Assembly (NCBI GenBank): GCA_019166125.1
Contig: JAHTBO010000002.1
Coordinates: 374,997-438,996 of the forward strand
DNA from: Alcaligenaceae bacterium CGII-47
Lineage (GTDB): Bacteria > Pseudomonadota > Gammaproteobacteria > Burkholderiales > Burkholderiaceae_B
Length of the DNA: 64,000 nt
Reading direction: 5' to 3'
The position numbers were made by a program, and so were the translations under genes. The notes under the pieces are model-generated. The model ran no database searches, was not told where the DNA came from, and was given only the letters and a program-made list of their open reading frames with translations. The first letter of the stretch is position 1. The number at the start of each line of letters is the position of its first letter. Positions 38,435-47,162 of this stretch are shown here, in pieces.

Positions 38435-41115
38435 TCCTTGCCCTCGTTATCCGTATCTGCCTCGGGGGTATCGTTCACATCCGTGTCAATATCCTGGATG
38501 CCTACACTACCCCCCTCAAGATCGTCGATGTCATCAACATCATCTGCGTCGCTCTCGGCGACCCGACGCACACCCGAGAGCGCGCTGCTCTCGTCCACGT
38601 TAATCAAGGTCACACCCTGAGTCGCCCGACCCATCTCGCGGATCTCGGACACGCGTGTGCGAACCAACACGCCACCCGTGGTGATCAACATGATCTCATC
38701 CTCAGGGCGCACCAGTACGGCCCCCACAACTTTGCCATTACGCGAGCTGGTCTGGATAGCGATCATGCCCTTCGTGCCACGACCATGACGCGTATATTCG
38801 ACAATAGAAGTGCGCTTACCATAGCCATTTGCTGTGGCCGTGAGCACACTTTGCGTCTCATCCTCGGCCACCAGCAGCGCAATCACCGACTGCCCATCCT
38901 CTAGGTTCATGCCGCGTACGCCGCGCGCGGTGCGACCCATTGGGCGAACGTCGTTCTCATCAAAACGCACCGCCTTGCCTGAATCCGAGAACAGCATCAC
39001 GTCGTGCTTGCCATCAGTCAGCTCAGCCCCAATGAGGAAATCCCCCTCATCCAGGCCGACGGCAATAATCCCTGCCTTTCGTGGGTTGGAGAAATCCGAG
39101 AGCGGGGTCTTTTTGACGGTACCGCGCGAGGTCGCCATAAAGATGTACTGGTCTTCGCTGAAGGCCTTGATCGACAAGACGACCGTAATCGTTTCACCAT
39201 CCACGAGCGGGAACATATTGACGATCGGACGTCCACGGGAATTACGCGAACCTTGCGGCACCTCCCAGACCTTGAGCCAATACACGCGGCCACGGTCAGA
39301 GAAGCACAACAAATAATCATGGGTATTAGCGATAAAGAGCTGGTCAACCCAATCATCTTCCTTGGTTGCCGTCGCCAATTTACCGCGTCCGCCGCGCTTT
39401 TGGGCGCGATATTCAGATAGCGGCTGACTCTTGATGTAGCCAGTGCGCGAGAGCGTCACCACCATATCCATGGGCGTAATCAGATCCTCGGTCTCGAGCT
39501 CGGTGGCATTGAACTCGATCTCGGCACGGCGCTCATCCTTGGTTGCCGTAGAGAACTCGGCACGAATTGCCAGAAGCTCGTCACTGATAATGCCCGTTAC
39601 CCGCTCGGGGCGCGAGAGCACATCGAGCAGATCAGAGATCGCGTTCATAATCTCTCGGTATTCACCAACGATCTTGTCCTGCTCTAGTCCGGTCAGGCGC
39701 TGCAAGCGCATGTTGAGGATTTCCTGGGCCTGGACCTCACTTAGATAATATTGCCCATCGGCATGCAGACCATAGCGCGCCTCTAGACCCTCTGGACGGT
39801 AAGCCATGCGGCCACCAGAGTCGATATTCTCGTCCGCCCGCATGAGCATTTCACGCACCAGAGAGGAATCCCAACTTCGATCCATTAACCCTTGGCGTGC
39901 CACGGGCGGCGTCGGTGCTGCCTTAATGATGGCAATGAAATCATCGATATTGGCCAGAGCGACGGCCAGGCCTTCGAGCACGTGACCGCGCTCGCGAGCC
40001 TTGCGCAACTGATACAGCGTACGCCGCGTCACCACCTCACGGCGGTGAATCAGAAAATATTCCACCAACTGCTTAAGATTGAGCAAGCGCGGCTGACCAT
40101 CGACCAGCGCCACCATATTCATACCAAAGGTTTCTTGGAGCTGCGTGTTCTTATATAGGTTATTAAGGATGACCTCTGGCACTTCGCCGCGCTTGAGCTC
40201 GATCACCAGACGCATACCGTCCTTATCGGACTCATCGCGGATATCAGAGATACCCTCGATTTTCTTTTCATTGACCAGTTCGGCAATACGCTCTTGCAGG
40301 GATTTTTTATTTACCTGATACGGAATTGCATCAACGATGATCGCCTGGCGATGGCCACGCTCCATGTCCTCAAAATGCGCTTTGGCGCGCATGATGACCC
40401 GCCCACGCCCTGTACGATACCCCTCGCGCACCCCGGATATTCCGTAGATAATCGCACCGGTCGGAAAATCGGGGGCCGGAATCAGTTCGATCAACTCATC
40501 GATGCTGCAGTCCGGATTACGCAAGCAATACAAGCAACCCTCGATTACCTCAGCTAAATTATGCGGCGGAATATTGGTCGCCATCCCCACAGCAATCCCC
40601 GAGCTGCCGTTGACCAGCAAATTGGGTAAGCGCGAGGGCAACAACAGCGGTTCCTGTTCGCTGCCATCATAGTTGGGGCCGAAATCTACGGTTTCTTGGT
40701 CGATATCGGCCAACAGTTCATGGGCGATTTTGGAGAGACGGATCTCGGTATAACGCATGGCTGCCGGACTATCGCCGTCAACGGAGCCAAAGTTACCCTG
40801 ACCATCCACCAGCATGTAGCGCAGCGAAAAATCCTGGGCCATACGCACAATTGTGTCGTAGACCGCCGTATCACCATGGGGGTGATATTTACCGATCACA
40901 TCCCCGACGATACGCGCGGATTTTTTATAGGCCCGATTCCAATCATTATTCAGTTCATGCATCGCAAACAGCACACGGCGATGCACGGGCTTGAGCCCAT
41001 CGCGCACGTCAGGTAGCGCACGCCCCACAATCACGCTCATGGCGTAATCGAGGTAACTGCGGCGCATTTCGTCTTCGAGCGAAATGGGAAGGGTCTCTTT
41101 GGCAAAGGAGTCCAT
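38431..41115 (-). CDS. gyrA: DNA gyrase subunit A
   Basis: 894 residues. Catalytic tyrosine in [12 protein letters not shown]; the GyrA box QKRGGRGK in the C-terminal beta-pinwheel; a long acidic tail (last ~40 residues, Asp-rich). The quinolone region reads [15 protein letters not shown]: threonine at the position of E. coli Ser83 and an intact Asp at position 87, a wild-type pattern in several genera. The ATG at 41115 gives the standard start [17 protein letters not shown]; farther upstream ATGs add no similar sequence. Confidence 0.98.
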   Translation of the reverse strand: MDSFAKETLPISLEDEMRRSYLDYAMSVIVGRALPDVRDGLKPVHRRVLFAMHELNNDWNRAYKKSARIVGDVIGKYHPHGDTAVYDTIVRMAQDFSLRYMLVDGQGNFGSVDGDSPAAMRYTEIRLSKIAHELLADIDQETVDFGPNYDGSEQEPLLLPSRLPNLLVNGSSGIAVGMATNIPPHNLAEVIEGCLYCLRNPDCSIDELIELIPAPDFPTGAIIYGISGVREGYRTGRGRVIMRAKAHFEDMERGHRQAIIVDAIPYQVNKKSLQERIAELVNEKKIEGISDIRDESDKDGMRLVIELKRGEVPEVILNNLYKNTQLQETFGMNMVALVDGQPRLLNLKQLVEYFLIHRREVVTRRTLYQLRKARERGHVLEGLAVALANIDDFIAIIKAAPTPPVARQGLMDRSWDSSLVREMLMRADENIDSGGRMAYRPEGLEARYGLHADGQYYLSEVQAQEILNMRLQRLTGLEQDKIVGEYREIMNAISDLLDVLSRPERVTGIISDELLAIRAEFSTATKDERRAEIEFNATELETEDLITPMDMVVTLSRTGYIKSQPLSEYRAQKRGGRGKLATATKEDDWVDQLFIANTHDYLLCFSDRGRVYWLKVWEVPQGSRNSRGRPIVNMFPLVDGETITVVLSIKAFSEDQYIFMATSRGTVKKTPLSDFSNPRKAGIIAVGLDEGDFLIGAELTDGKHDVMLFSDSGKAVRFDENDVRPMGRTARGVRGMNLEDGQSVIALLVAEDETQSVLTATANGYGKRTSIVEYTRHGRGTKGMIAIQTSSRNGKVVGAVLVRPEDEIMLITTGGVLVRTRVSEIREMGRATQGVTLINVDESSALSGVRRVAESDADDVDDIDDLEGGSVGIQDIDTDVNDTPEADTDNEGKE

Positions 41116-41481
41116 AGCGTATCCGAAACCTTCTGGCATAAAACATAAGGCCAATCACAGGCCAATCTTAAATTCTAGCACTTACTCATAGCGCGGCCCG
41201 TGCGCATCAATCATGTCGACCTACTCTTCAGATCGTCATATTGTTGCAAAAACCCAACAAACTACCCGTCATCAACGGGTAAATGCCATGATCTGCCCAC
41301 CCATCGCGCTTACTACTTAACCCTTAACGGAAAAATGCCGTAAGATTTCGCCTAACAACGCATGAAACCCAGTGTATTAATCTTTGGTTCAACTTAGACA
41401 TTGCTATACTGGAACCGTTTTTCGATATGCGGCGGGGGTCGCTGCGGTCACTTTCAAGCATCACGCTCAACGAGGAGAAAC
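41116..41481. other. Divergent gyrA/ompA control region (366 bases)
   Basis: No gene was found here. It must hold the divergent promoters of gyrA and ompA. A short inverted repeat ACCCG-TCATCAA-CGGGT is near 41264-41280. The ompA -10 candidate is described separately. Confidence 0.5.
41383..41410 (+). promoter_or_regulatory. Probable ompA promoter
   Basis: TATACT (41405-41410) is a good -10 element; the -35 is weak (TTTGGT, 16-base spacing). It gives a leader of about 65 bases, usual for stable ompA mRNAs. Confidence 0.45.
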
Positions 41482-42057
41482 ATGAACAAGCCCTCCAAAA
41501 TCGCACTTGGACTCGCCATCGCTGCTATTACAGCATCTGGCGCAGCCTCTGCAACTGACAATTGGATCAGCGCCTATGGCGAAAACTGGATGAACGGCAC
41601 CAACGAACTGTGCTGGCGCGACGCTTTCTGGACGCCTGCTACAGGCTCCCCAGGCTGCGATGGGGTACCTACGGCTGCTGCGGCTCCCGTGGTCGCACCG
41701 ACTGCCAGCAAGGTTGTACTGAACGCTGATACGTTCTTTGACTTTGATAAGTCCACCATCAAGCCCGAAGGTCGCCAGATCCTGGATCAGGTTGCTTCCC
41801 AGGCTCAGTCTATCAACCTTGAAACAGTCATCGGTACGGGTCACACCGACTCTATCGGTACTGAAGCCTACAACCAGAAGCTCTCCGAGCGCCGTGCCAA
41901 CTCGGTTAAGGACTATCTGGTCAGCAAGGGCATCCCCGCCGACCGCATCTATGCTGAAGGCAAGGGCGAGTTAAGCCCTGTCGCTTCCAACAAGACGCGT
42001 GAGGGCCGTGCCCAAAACCGTCGTGTTGAGATCGAAATCGTAGGTACCCGTAAGTAA
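41482..42057 (+). CDS. ompA: OmpA-family outer membrane protein
   Basis: 191 residues. A signal peptide of about 24 residues (ALA-like end ASA/TDNW), a short unstructured segment with a cysteine pair (NELCWRDAFWTPATGSPGC), then a C-terminal OmpA domain (about 80-188) that binds peptidoglycan: FFDFDKSTIKPEG, GHTDSIGTEAYNQKLSERRA with the diaminopimelate-binding Asp and Arg. No beta-barrel is present, as in the short OmpA of Bordetella relatives. GAGGAG lies before the ATG at 41482. Confidence 0.95.
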   Translation: MNKPSKIALGLAIAAITASGAASATDNWISAYGENWMNGTNELCWRDAFWTPATGSPGCDGVPTAAAAPVVAPTASKVVLNADTFFDFDKSTIKPEGRQILDQVASQAQSINLETVIGTGHTDSIGTEAYNQKLSERRANSVKDYLVSKGIPADRIYAEGKGELSPVASNKTREGRAQNRRVEIEIVGTRK

Positions 42058-42101
42058 TCACTTACGTCATGCCTACCGTGTAGTGACTGCTGCACAGGTA
42101 C

Positions 42102-42134
42102 AATAAGGGCTCCGCACCGCGCGGAGCCCTTATT
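42102..42134. terminator. Bidirectional-looking terminator after ompA
   Basis: AATAAGGGCTCCGC (42102-42115) and GCGGAGCCCTTATT (42121-42134) form a 14-bp stem with a 5-base loop. It lies 45 bases after the ompA stop and 23 bases before ubiG. Confidence 0.85.
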
Positions 42135-42156
42135 CGTATCCGGAATGTGACATAGC

Positions 42157-42864
42157 ATGCATGCAATCAATGCCGATCAGGCCGAAATAGACAAATTCAG
42201 TTCCTTGTCGTCTACTTGGTGGGATCCTAGTGGCCCCCTCAAAACCCTGCACGACATTAATCCCTTGCGTCTGGCCTGGATACGCACACAGGCCGGTCAC
42301 CTCGAGGGGCAACAAATCCTGGACGTAGGATGCGGTGGCGGCCTACTCGCCGAGAGCATGGCCCAAGAGGGCGCGCAGGTGACCGGCATAGACCTTGCCG
42401 AGCAATCCCTGCAGATTGCACGCCTGCACGGACTCGAGTCGGGGATACACGTCGACTACCAGCACACCAGCGCAGAGAGCTTTGCCAACACCCACCCTGC
42501 AAAATTTGATATTGTGTCCTGCATGGAATTACTAGAGCACGTCCCCGACCCTGCCTCAGTCGTACGCGCTTGCGCGACACTGACTAAACCAGGCGGTTGG
42601 GTCTTTTTTTCGACGCTGAATCGCAACCCCAAGTCTTTTCTGATGGCTATCGTCGGCGCAGAATACCTGCTGCGCATGTTACCGCGCGGCACACACAACT
42701 ACGAAAACTTCATCAAACCCAGTGAACTGGGCGCCGCGGCACGTGCCGCAGGCCTCAGTCCGATAAGCTTGGCAGGGCTTGCCTATAACCCGTTCACCCG
42801 CCTGTATCGTGTCACCGACGAAGCCAGTGTCAACTACATGCTGGCCACACAACGCGAGGCATGA
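42157..42864 (+). CDS. ubiG: Ubiquinone biosynthesis O-methyltransferase UbiG
   Basis: 235 residues, SAM-dependent; does both O-methylations in ubiquinone synthesis. Start NADQAEIDKFSSLSSTWWDP; SAM motif ILDVGCGGGLLAESMA; later NPFTRLYRVTDEASVNYM. Translationally coupled to gph by ATGA. Confidence 0.96.
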   Translation: MHAINADQAEIDKFSSLSSTWWDPSGPLKTLHDINPLRLAWIRTQAGHLEGQQILDVGCGGGLLAESMAQEGAQVTGIDLAEQSLQIARLHGLESGIHVDYQHTSAESFANTHPAKFDIVSCMELLEHVPDPASVVRACATLTKPGGWVFFSTLNRNPKSFLMAIVGAEYLLRMLPRGTHNYENFIKPSELGAAARAAGLSPISLAGLAYNPFTRLYRVTDEASVNYMLATQREA

Positions 42865-43562
42865 CAACAATGGACGCCCAGAACAAACTGATACTATTCG
42901 ATTTCGACGGTACATTGGCTGATACCGCCCCGGATTTAGCGGCAGCAGCCAACAAGCAACGTACCCGCCTGGGTCTGGCCCCGCTACCCTATGAGGCATT
43001 GCGCCCCTACGCTTCCCATGGTGCGCGCGGCCTACTTAAGGCCGCCCTCGATCTGGATCGTAGCCACCCTGATTACGAGCATTGGCGCATTCAGTTCCTC
43101 AAGGACTACGAACAAGACATCACCGTACATACCTGCCTGTTTCCGGGTGTAGCCGTCTTGATCGACGCACTTGTCCTACGCGGCTACACTTGGGGCATCG
43201 TCACCAATAAGGTCGAATATCTGGCACGCCCAATCATCCGTCACCTGGGCCTGGAAGCGACCTGCGCGGTTACTGTTGGCGGCGATACCACGCCCAATCC
43301 CAAGCCCCACCCCGCCCCCCTCCTCTACGCCGCCGAACACGCGGGTGGATATCCTCCCAATCAGTGTATTTATATTGGAGACGACGAGCGCGACATCCAG
43401 GCTGGCAAGGCAGCAGGGATGGCGACGGTTGCTGCCGCCTACGGCTATTGCGCCCTAGAGGATCCACAGACCTGGGCAGCCGATGCGGTTGCACAACAGG
43501 TACCCGATATTCTGGATATTATTGAACACTGGGCCAACGCGGCGGTCCTTCCGTTGCGATAA
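42861..43562 (+). CDS. gph: Phosphoglycolate phosphatase (HAD family)
   Basis: 233 residues. HAD motifs: FDFDGTLADT (I), VTNK (II) and IGDDERDIQAGKAAGM (IV, with lysine motif upstream in PNPKPHPAPL). Gph-type cap. The ubiG-gph pair is typical of betaproteobacteria. The start may be this ATG or one three codons on. Confidence 0.93.
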   Translation: MTTMDAQNKLILFDFDGTLADTAPDLAAAANKQRTRLGLAPLPYEALRPYASHGARGLLKAALDLDRSHPDYEHWRIQFLKDYEQDITVHTCLFPGVAVLIDALVLRGYTWGIVTNKVEYLARPIIRHLGLEATCAVTVGGDTTPNPKPHPAPLLYAAEHAGGYPPNQCIYIGDDERDIQAGKAAGMATVAAAYGYCALEDPQTWAADAVAQQVPDILDIIEHWANAAVLPLR

Positions 43563-43659
43563 CAACACATTGGCCTAAATTTACTGCACGATAGCGGCCT
43601 GATCCAAGCCGTTACAGTTCAATTACCCACGCAGACGTGCTTTCATATTGAAACTCGAC

Positions 43660-43665
43660 TATAAT
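43660..43665 (+). promoter_or_regulatory. ssrA promoter -10 element
   Basis: A perfect TATAAT ends 8 bases before the tmRNA 5' end. The -35 is poorly defined (TGCTTT region near 43639). Confidence 0.65.
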
Positions 43666-43673
43666 AAAGGTCT

Positions 43674-44041
43674 GGGGCCGACTTGGCTTCGACGTGGGTC
43701 ACAAAACAGAGCAGGGCGTGCCGAGCACCAGTCAGCTCGTAAATCCACTGGAACACTACAAACGCCAACGACGAGCGTTTCGCTTTAGCCGCTTAATGCG
43801 GTAAGCCGTTGCACTGATTTGTCTTTGGGTCAGGTGGGGTAAAACTCACAGCAACGTCATTCACAAAGAATCGGACTACGCCAGGTCACTGGGCTGCGTC
43901 TTAAATCAGTGTGAATCGCCGAGGAAGGGCCTGTCGATTGGCATGAACCAAGGTTAAAGCACAAAAAATTAATTGACTACGCATGTAGAACTGCCTGCGG
44001 AGGGCTTGCGGACGGGGGTTCAATTCCCCCCGGCTCCACCA
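43674..44041 (+). ncRNA. ssrA: tmRNA (ssrA)
   Basis: One-piece tmRNA of 368 bases for rescuing stalled ribosomes. The 5' end GGGGCCGACTTGGCTTCGAC and the 3' end with GGTTCAATTCCCCCCGGCTCC and encoded CCA fold into the tRNA-Ala-like domain. The tag frame starts at 43764 with GCC and reads ANDERFALAA before TAA at 43794-43796, preceded in the mature tag by the alanine charged on the RNA. The 3' end is a frequent target for integrating elements, and an accessory region starts directly after it here. Confidence 0.97.
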
Positions 44042-44275
44042 AGTTTAGTAATAAAATCAAAATGTAGTGTAGAGTTAAGCATAAGATGTCAGTATTGCCA
44101 CTTTATGCTTTATTTCACGAACTGACACATTATGGTTTATTCATAAAATGTGGTCATAATAGAAAGTTTGATTGAATTAAATGGGTGCTTCCTAAACGGA
44201 AGCACCCATTTTTTTGTCTGCACTGAGCGGACTCGGTATTCGAGCGAGGCCCAGCAGACGTAATAATGCCTCGGC
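44042..44275. other. AT-rich spacer after ssrA
   Basis: 234 bases without a convincing gene. A 29-codon open frame (44086-44175) has no ribosome-binding site and was not accepted. A strong hairpin-plus-T terminator occupies 44181-44215. No repeat of the tmRNA 3' end that would mark an attL/attR pair was found by eye within the window. Confidence 0.5.
44181..44215 (+). terminator. Strong plus-strand terminator downstream of ssrA
   Basis: ATGGGTGCTTCC and GGAAGCACCCAT form a 12-bp stem followed by seven T. It lies 140 bases after the mature tmRNA end; it may end the ssrA precursor or an unrecognised transcript from 44042-44180. Confidence 0.9.
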
Positions 44276-45220
44276 TTACACCCGATCGTCGTTCGTCGCC
44301 TGGGCCGCCAGATCCGAGAGCACCGTATAAAGATTACGGGTGGCGTTTAATGTCTTGGCATCGACCAAGCGTCCCACCTGCTCAACGGTCACCCCCACCC
44401 CACTGGCAAGAATTGTGGCGCACGCTTGGCCAAGCTCTCGGTGAATCTCTACCTGAGCATTAAGGGTGCGCTCGCGAAGGTGTCGAACATAACGATCACC
44501 CAATTGGCGCGCCTCGACCGTTGCATGAATATATAGGTACCGTTCATCCATATCCAACGCTTTGGCAATCTCGGTCAAACTTCGTGGTACCGAACGTTTT
44601 AACTCCTCGTGCAGATACTGACGTATGGCCAACCAGTCATGCTCCCGACGTGGACGATAGGCAGACCTTGGCGGATAGTCCAGCTGCAACGTCAGTTGCC
44701 GGGACTCCGAGGGCGGGCACCACGCCTGCAACTTCCCTTGCACCAAGTTAATTAGCGGCACATTACAGTGAATGGCGATGCGAACCAACGCATCCATCGA
44801 CAGCGCACTGTGACTGCTCTTCCAGTGGTGGACCGTGGATTTCGTTACGCCTAGCCGCCGGGCAAAGTGCGCAGCCACCCCACCATCCATGCCATCGATG
44901 AGCTTTTCAATTGCATTGTGAAGTGCCCCAAGCTCGGGCACGAACGCGCCCACAGGCCCCGCCGGTGTAGACAACGCCGCTAAAAGCTGCCCAACATGCA
45001 CGGCCTGCTCTTTGTGGAGCTGATAGTGCGCATCCGATGTTTTAGGCTGACCTCCACGCGCGTGCTTACTGCCTAAGAAGTGGTCGCAGGACGTACACCA
45101 ACCCGGCACAACAAAATTGGCAGTATGACGAACATTAGATTTATCACAATGTGGACACCGTGCGAGTAGCTCCACCCCATGGGTTGCACACACTTTGTTC
45201 ACACTAATATCCCAGGCCAA
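44276..45220 (-). pseudogene. TniQ/TnsD-like transposition targeting protein, 5'-truncated
   Basis: About 314 codons of a TniQ-like protein. It has a zinc-finger region (VCATHGVELLARCPHC, then GWCTSCDHFL) and two helix-turn-helix-like parts (FARRLGVTKSTVHHWKSS; LTEIAKALDMDERYLYI). TniQ/TnsD proteins choose the target site for Tn7-like and Tn5053-like elements. The normal N-terminal part is missing. The frame stays open beyond 45220 to a TGA near 45284, reading CPDIVLTSDLRRQPCFRLAW, which still looks like TniQ but has lost one zinc cysteine, and there is no ATG or ribosome-binding site (the TTG at 45220 is the first possible start). The truncation coincides with the promoter of the tacAT pair. 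No tnsABC or tni transposase genes are nearby. Probably a remnant, though a working short protein cannot be excluded. Confidence 0.65.
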
Positions 45221-45249
45221 TCGGAAGCACGGCTGGCGGCGGAGATCGC

Positions 45250-45279
45250 TTGTCAGGACAATGTCCGGACAACTATAAT
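45250..45279 (+). promoter_or_regulatory. tacAT promoter with operator palindromes
   Basis: TTGTCA (45250-45255) and TATAAT (45274-45279) with 18-base spacing. Two overlapping-style palindromes, TTGTC-AG-GACAA (45250-45261) and TGTCCGGACA (45262-45271), fill the promoter, a common layout for autoregulation by a ribbon-helix-helix antitoxin. Confidence 0.7.
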
Positions 45280-45311
45280 GAGGTCATCCAAGATCAGTCC
45301 GGAGGGGCACC

Positions 45312-45590
45312 ATGAGCACCCTGAATATTTCCAAAACCGAACGCATTGACGTTCGTGTAAGTACACCTGTCAAGCAGCTGCTGCAAGAGGCCGCACGCGC
45401 CTGCCACAAGAACGTCAGCGAGTTCCTGCTCGACGCTGGCGTGACGGCGGCCGCGCAGACGCTGGCGGATCGTCGCCAGTTCGTGCTGGACGACGCGCAG
45501 TGGCAGGCGTTCCAGGAAGCGCTGGATCAGCCGGTGCAAAGCAAGCCGCGTCTAAAGAAGTTGCTGCGCGAACCCGGGGTGCTCGGTTGA
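45312..45590 (+). CDS. DUF1778-type (TacA-like) antitoxin
   Basis: 92 residues. An N-terminal ribbon-helix-helix (TERIDVRVSTPVKQLLQEAARACHKNVSEFLLDAG) for DNA binding, and a C-terminal segment (FVLDDAQWQAFQEALDQPV) that neutralises the partner, typical of DUF1778 antitoxins. GGAGGGG ribosome-binding site. Its TGA overlaps the TTG start of the acetyltransferase gene, so the two are coupled. Confidence 0.92.
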   Translation: MSTLNISKTERIDVRVSTPVKQLLQEAARACHKNVSEFLLDAGVTAAAQTLADRRQFVLDDAQWQAFQEALDQPVQSKPRLKKLLREPGVLG

Positions 45591-46090
45591 GCAATGGCTA
45601 CGCACCCGTTCGCAAGCTGGCGGCCTTGGATCAGGTCGATGCTTTCGATTGCGGCCAGGCCGCGCTGAACCAGTTCCTGCAGCGCTACGCGCTCGTCAAC
45701 CAGAAGGCTAACAGCGCGCAGACCTACGTCTGCTGCCAAGGTGACGTAGTGGTCGGCTTCTACAGCATCGCCGTCGGCAGTGTCGATCCGGACGCCGCGC
45801 CGTCAAGAGTGATGAAGGGGCTGGCGCGTCACCCGGTACCGGTCATGATCCTGGCCCGGCTCGCAGTGGATAAGGAGCATCAGCGCAAAGGACTGGGCCA
45901 GGCCCTGCTCAAGGATGCGCTGCTGCGCACCGCACAGGCCGCCGACATCGCTGGCATCCGCTGCCTGCTGGTGCATGCCAAGGACGATACAGCGCGTCAG
46001 TGGTACGAATCCTGGGAATTCGAGCCCAGCCCGACCGATCCGTACCATCTGTTCCTGATGCTCAAGGATCTCAAGGGCATGTTGAACTGA
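45587..46090 (+). CDS. GNAT acetyltransferase toxin (TacT-like)
   Basis: 167 residues from a TTG at 45587 overlapping the antitoxin stop. The GNAT acetyl-CoA site is in LAVDKEHQRKGLGQALL (about 92-108), and the catalytic tyrosine is likely Tyr140 in RQWYESWEFEPSP. Relatives such as TacT acetylate the amino group of aminoacyl-tRNAs and stop translation. The C-terminal PYHLFLMLKDL is typical. The TTG start keeps the toxin level low relative to the antitoxin, by inference. Confidence 0.9.
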   Translation: MSNGYAPVRKLAALDQVDAFDCGQAALNQFLQRYALVNQKANSAQTYVCCQGDVVVGFYSIAVGSVDPDAAPSRVMKGLARHPVPVMILARLAVDKEHQRKGLGQALLKDALLRTAQAADIAGIRCLLVHAKDDTARQWYESWEFEPSPTDPYHLFLMLKDLKGMLN

Positions 46091-46105
46091 GGTGGTGCCT
46101 TCACC

Positions 46106-46459
46106 TCAGAGTCCGACTCTCGCTCTCTGCTCGGCTGACACAGCTGTTGTCGATTCCCTCCCGCGTACGATTTCATCAACGATAGAGAGAAGCGCGCTGA
46201 TACCGGGAGGGGGACCCAGATATTTCCCTTCGGCTTGGATAAACCACTCCAGCTCTTGGCGAAGGGCTTTGGGGACAACCATGATGTCCATGTCCAAAGC
46301 TCTCGCCAATTCGAGCAGTGTGGAGAAACGCGGGTCTGTTTTCCCGGACTCAGCTTGCTGGATGGCAGTTCGACTCAGCGTAGTCCGTGTCGCAAGTTCG
46401 TCTTGGGTCAGCTTCCGAGCCTTTCGCATGGTGACCAGGCTTTCAAGTGGTGGATGCAT
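46106..46459 (-). CDS. XRE-family repressor, HipB-like orphan
   Basis: 117 residues. An N-terminal helix-turn-helix of the XRE type (LVTMRKARKLTQDELATRTTLSRTAIQQAESGKTDPRFSTLLELARALDMD split across residues 8-58), then MVVPKALRQELEWF as in HipB-like antitoxins. GAGG lies before the ATG at 46459. No HipA follows it on the same strand; a tacT gene converges from the left. It is either an orphan repressor or the remains of a second hipBA-like locus. Confidence 0.8.
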   Translation of the reverse strand: MHPPLESLVTMRKARKLTQDELATRTTLSRTAIQQAESGKTDPRFSTLLELARALDMDIMVVPKALRQELEWFIQAEGKYLGPPPGISALLSIVDEIVRGRESTTAVSAEQRARVGL

Positions 46460-46821
46460 GAACGGCCTCATGGGGTGATGTGGAACCTCAGTATGATGCG
46501 TGGCGGACTCTCCATCTTACCGTCTGCCGGCTAAGAAGCAGAAAATTATCCGGTGACTTCGAGAGGCGAAAATCTCCCGAGTTGGTTCATTGGCTTACGA
46601 GTAGTGCCATCTCTTGTCTTGTTTCATTTCACGAAAAACCTAACCATTTGTCGGCGAATAGTTGAGCAATCCGGACTCACGGTAGCACTCGAATTAGAAC
46701 AGTTGCCATGTAATAACGCTCTAATCTGAACGATAGTTATCGCAATACTTTAAAAATTTAACTACAATGGCTCTGATTGAAGCGCTATCTTCAAACAATC
46801 GCTCTTATTTGGATGTTTGTC
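46460..46821. other. Intergenic region between XRE gene and hipB
   Basis: 362 bases, divergent. AT content rises toward 46730-46780. No gene of more than about 60 codons looked real, and no clear operator was recognised, although the promoters of both regulators must lie here. Confidence 0.5.
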
Positions 46822-47148
46822 ATGAATTCCACTGTCAACCTGCCTATCAACAAAGCCATCAAATCGCTCGGGCAAAATATTGAGCTTGCCCGCAAGCGCC
46901 GTGGGCTATCACAAGCTGACTTGGCATCGCGAATGGGGGTGTCGGTCAGCACCGTACGGCGGATGGAGGATGGGCACCCTGGAATGGCACTTCAATATTT
47001 GGCCAGTGCCCTACTGGTGTTCGGCGAGCTAGAAAAGCTGCGCTTGCTTCTGGACACCCCAGAGGATACCGTCGGACTCAGCTTGATGGACGCTAAGCTG
47101 CCTTCGCGCATCCACAGCAATCGCCGCAAATCACCCAAGGCATTTTGA
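46822..47148 (+). CDS. hipB: HipB-like antitoxin/repressor
   Basis: 108 residues from the ATG at 46822 (in-frame TTG/ATG codons upstream are possible). XRE helix-turn-helix: IKSLGQNIELARKRRGLSQADLASRMGVSVSTVRRMEDG, about 10-48. It overlaps the open frame of hipA and precedes it by 14 bases. HipB binds HipA and represses the operon. Confidence 0.88.
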   Translation: MNSTVNLPINKAIKSLGQNIELARKRRGLSQADLASRMGVSVSTVRRMEDGHPGMALQYLASALLVFGELEKLRLLLDTPEDTVGLSLMDAKLPSRIHSNRRKSPKAF

Positions 47149-47162
47149 AGGGTTCGTACGAC

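Noticed and set aside
38431-41115. Thr in place of Ser83 in GyrA as a quinolone resistance change
   Set aside because: Thr at this position is natural in several genera and Asp87 is intact; resistance cannot be claimed.
43674-44041. tmRNA 3' end as half of an attL/attR pair
   Set aside because: No second copy of the 3'-terminal sequence was found by eye up to 64000, and no integrase gene is present.
44086-44175. 29-codon open frame after ssrA (His/Cys-containing, reading ALFHELTHYGLF)
   Set aside because: No ribosome-binding site and no supporting context; the AT-rich sequence makes short open frames likely.
46480-46665. 61-codon open frame before hipB
   Set aside because: No ribosome-binding site and overlaps the probable promoter region of two regulators.
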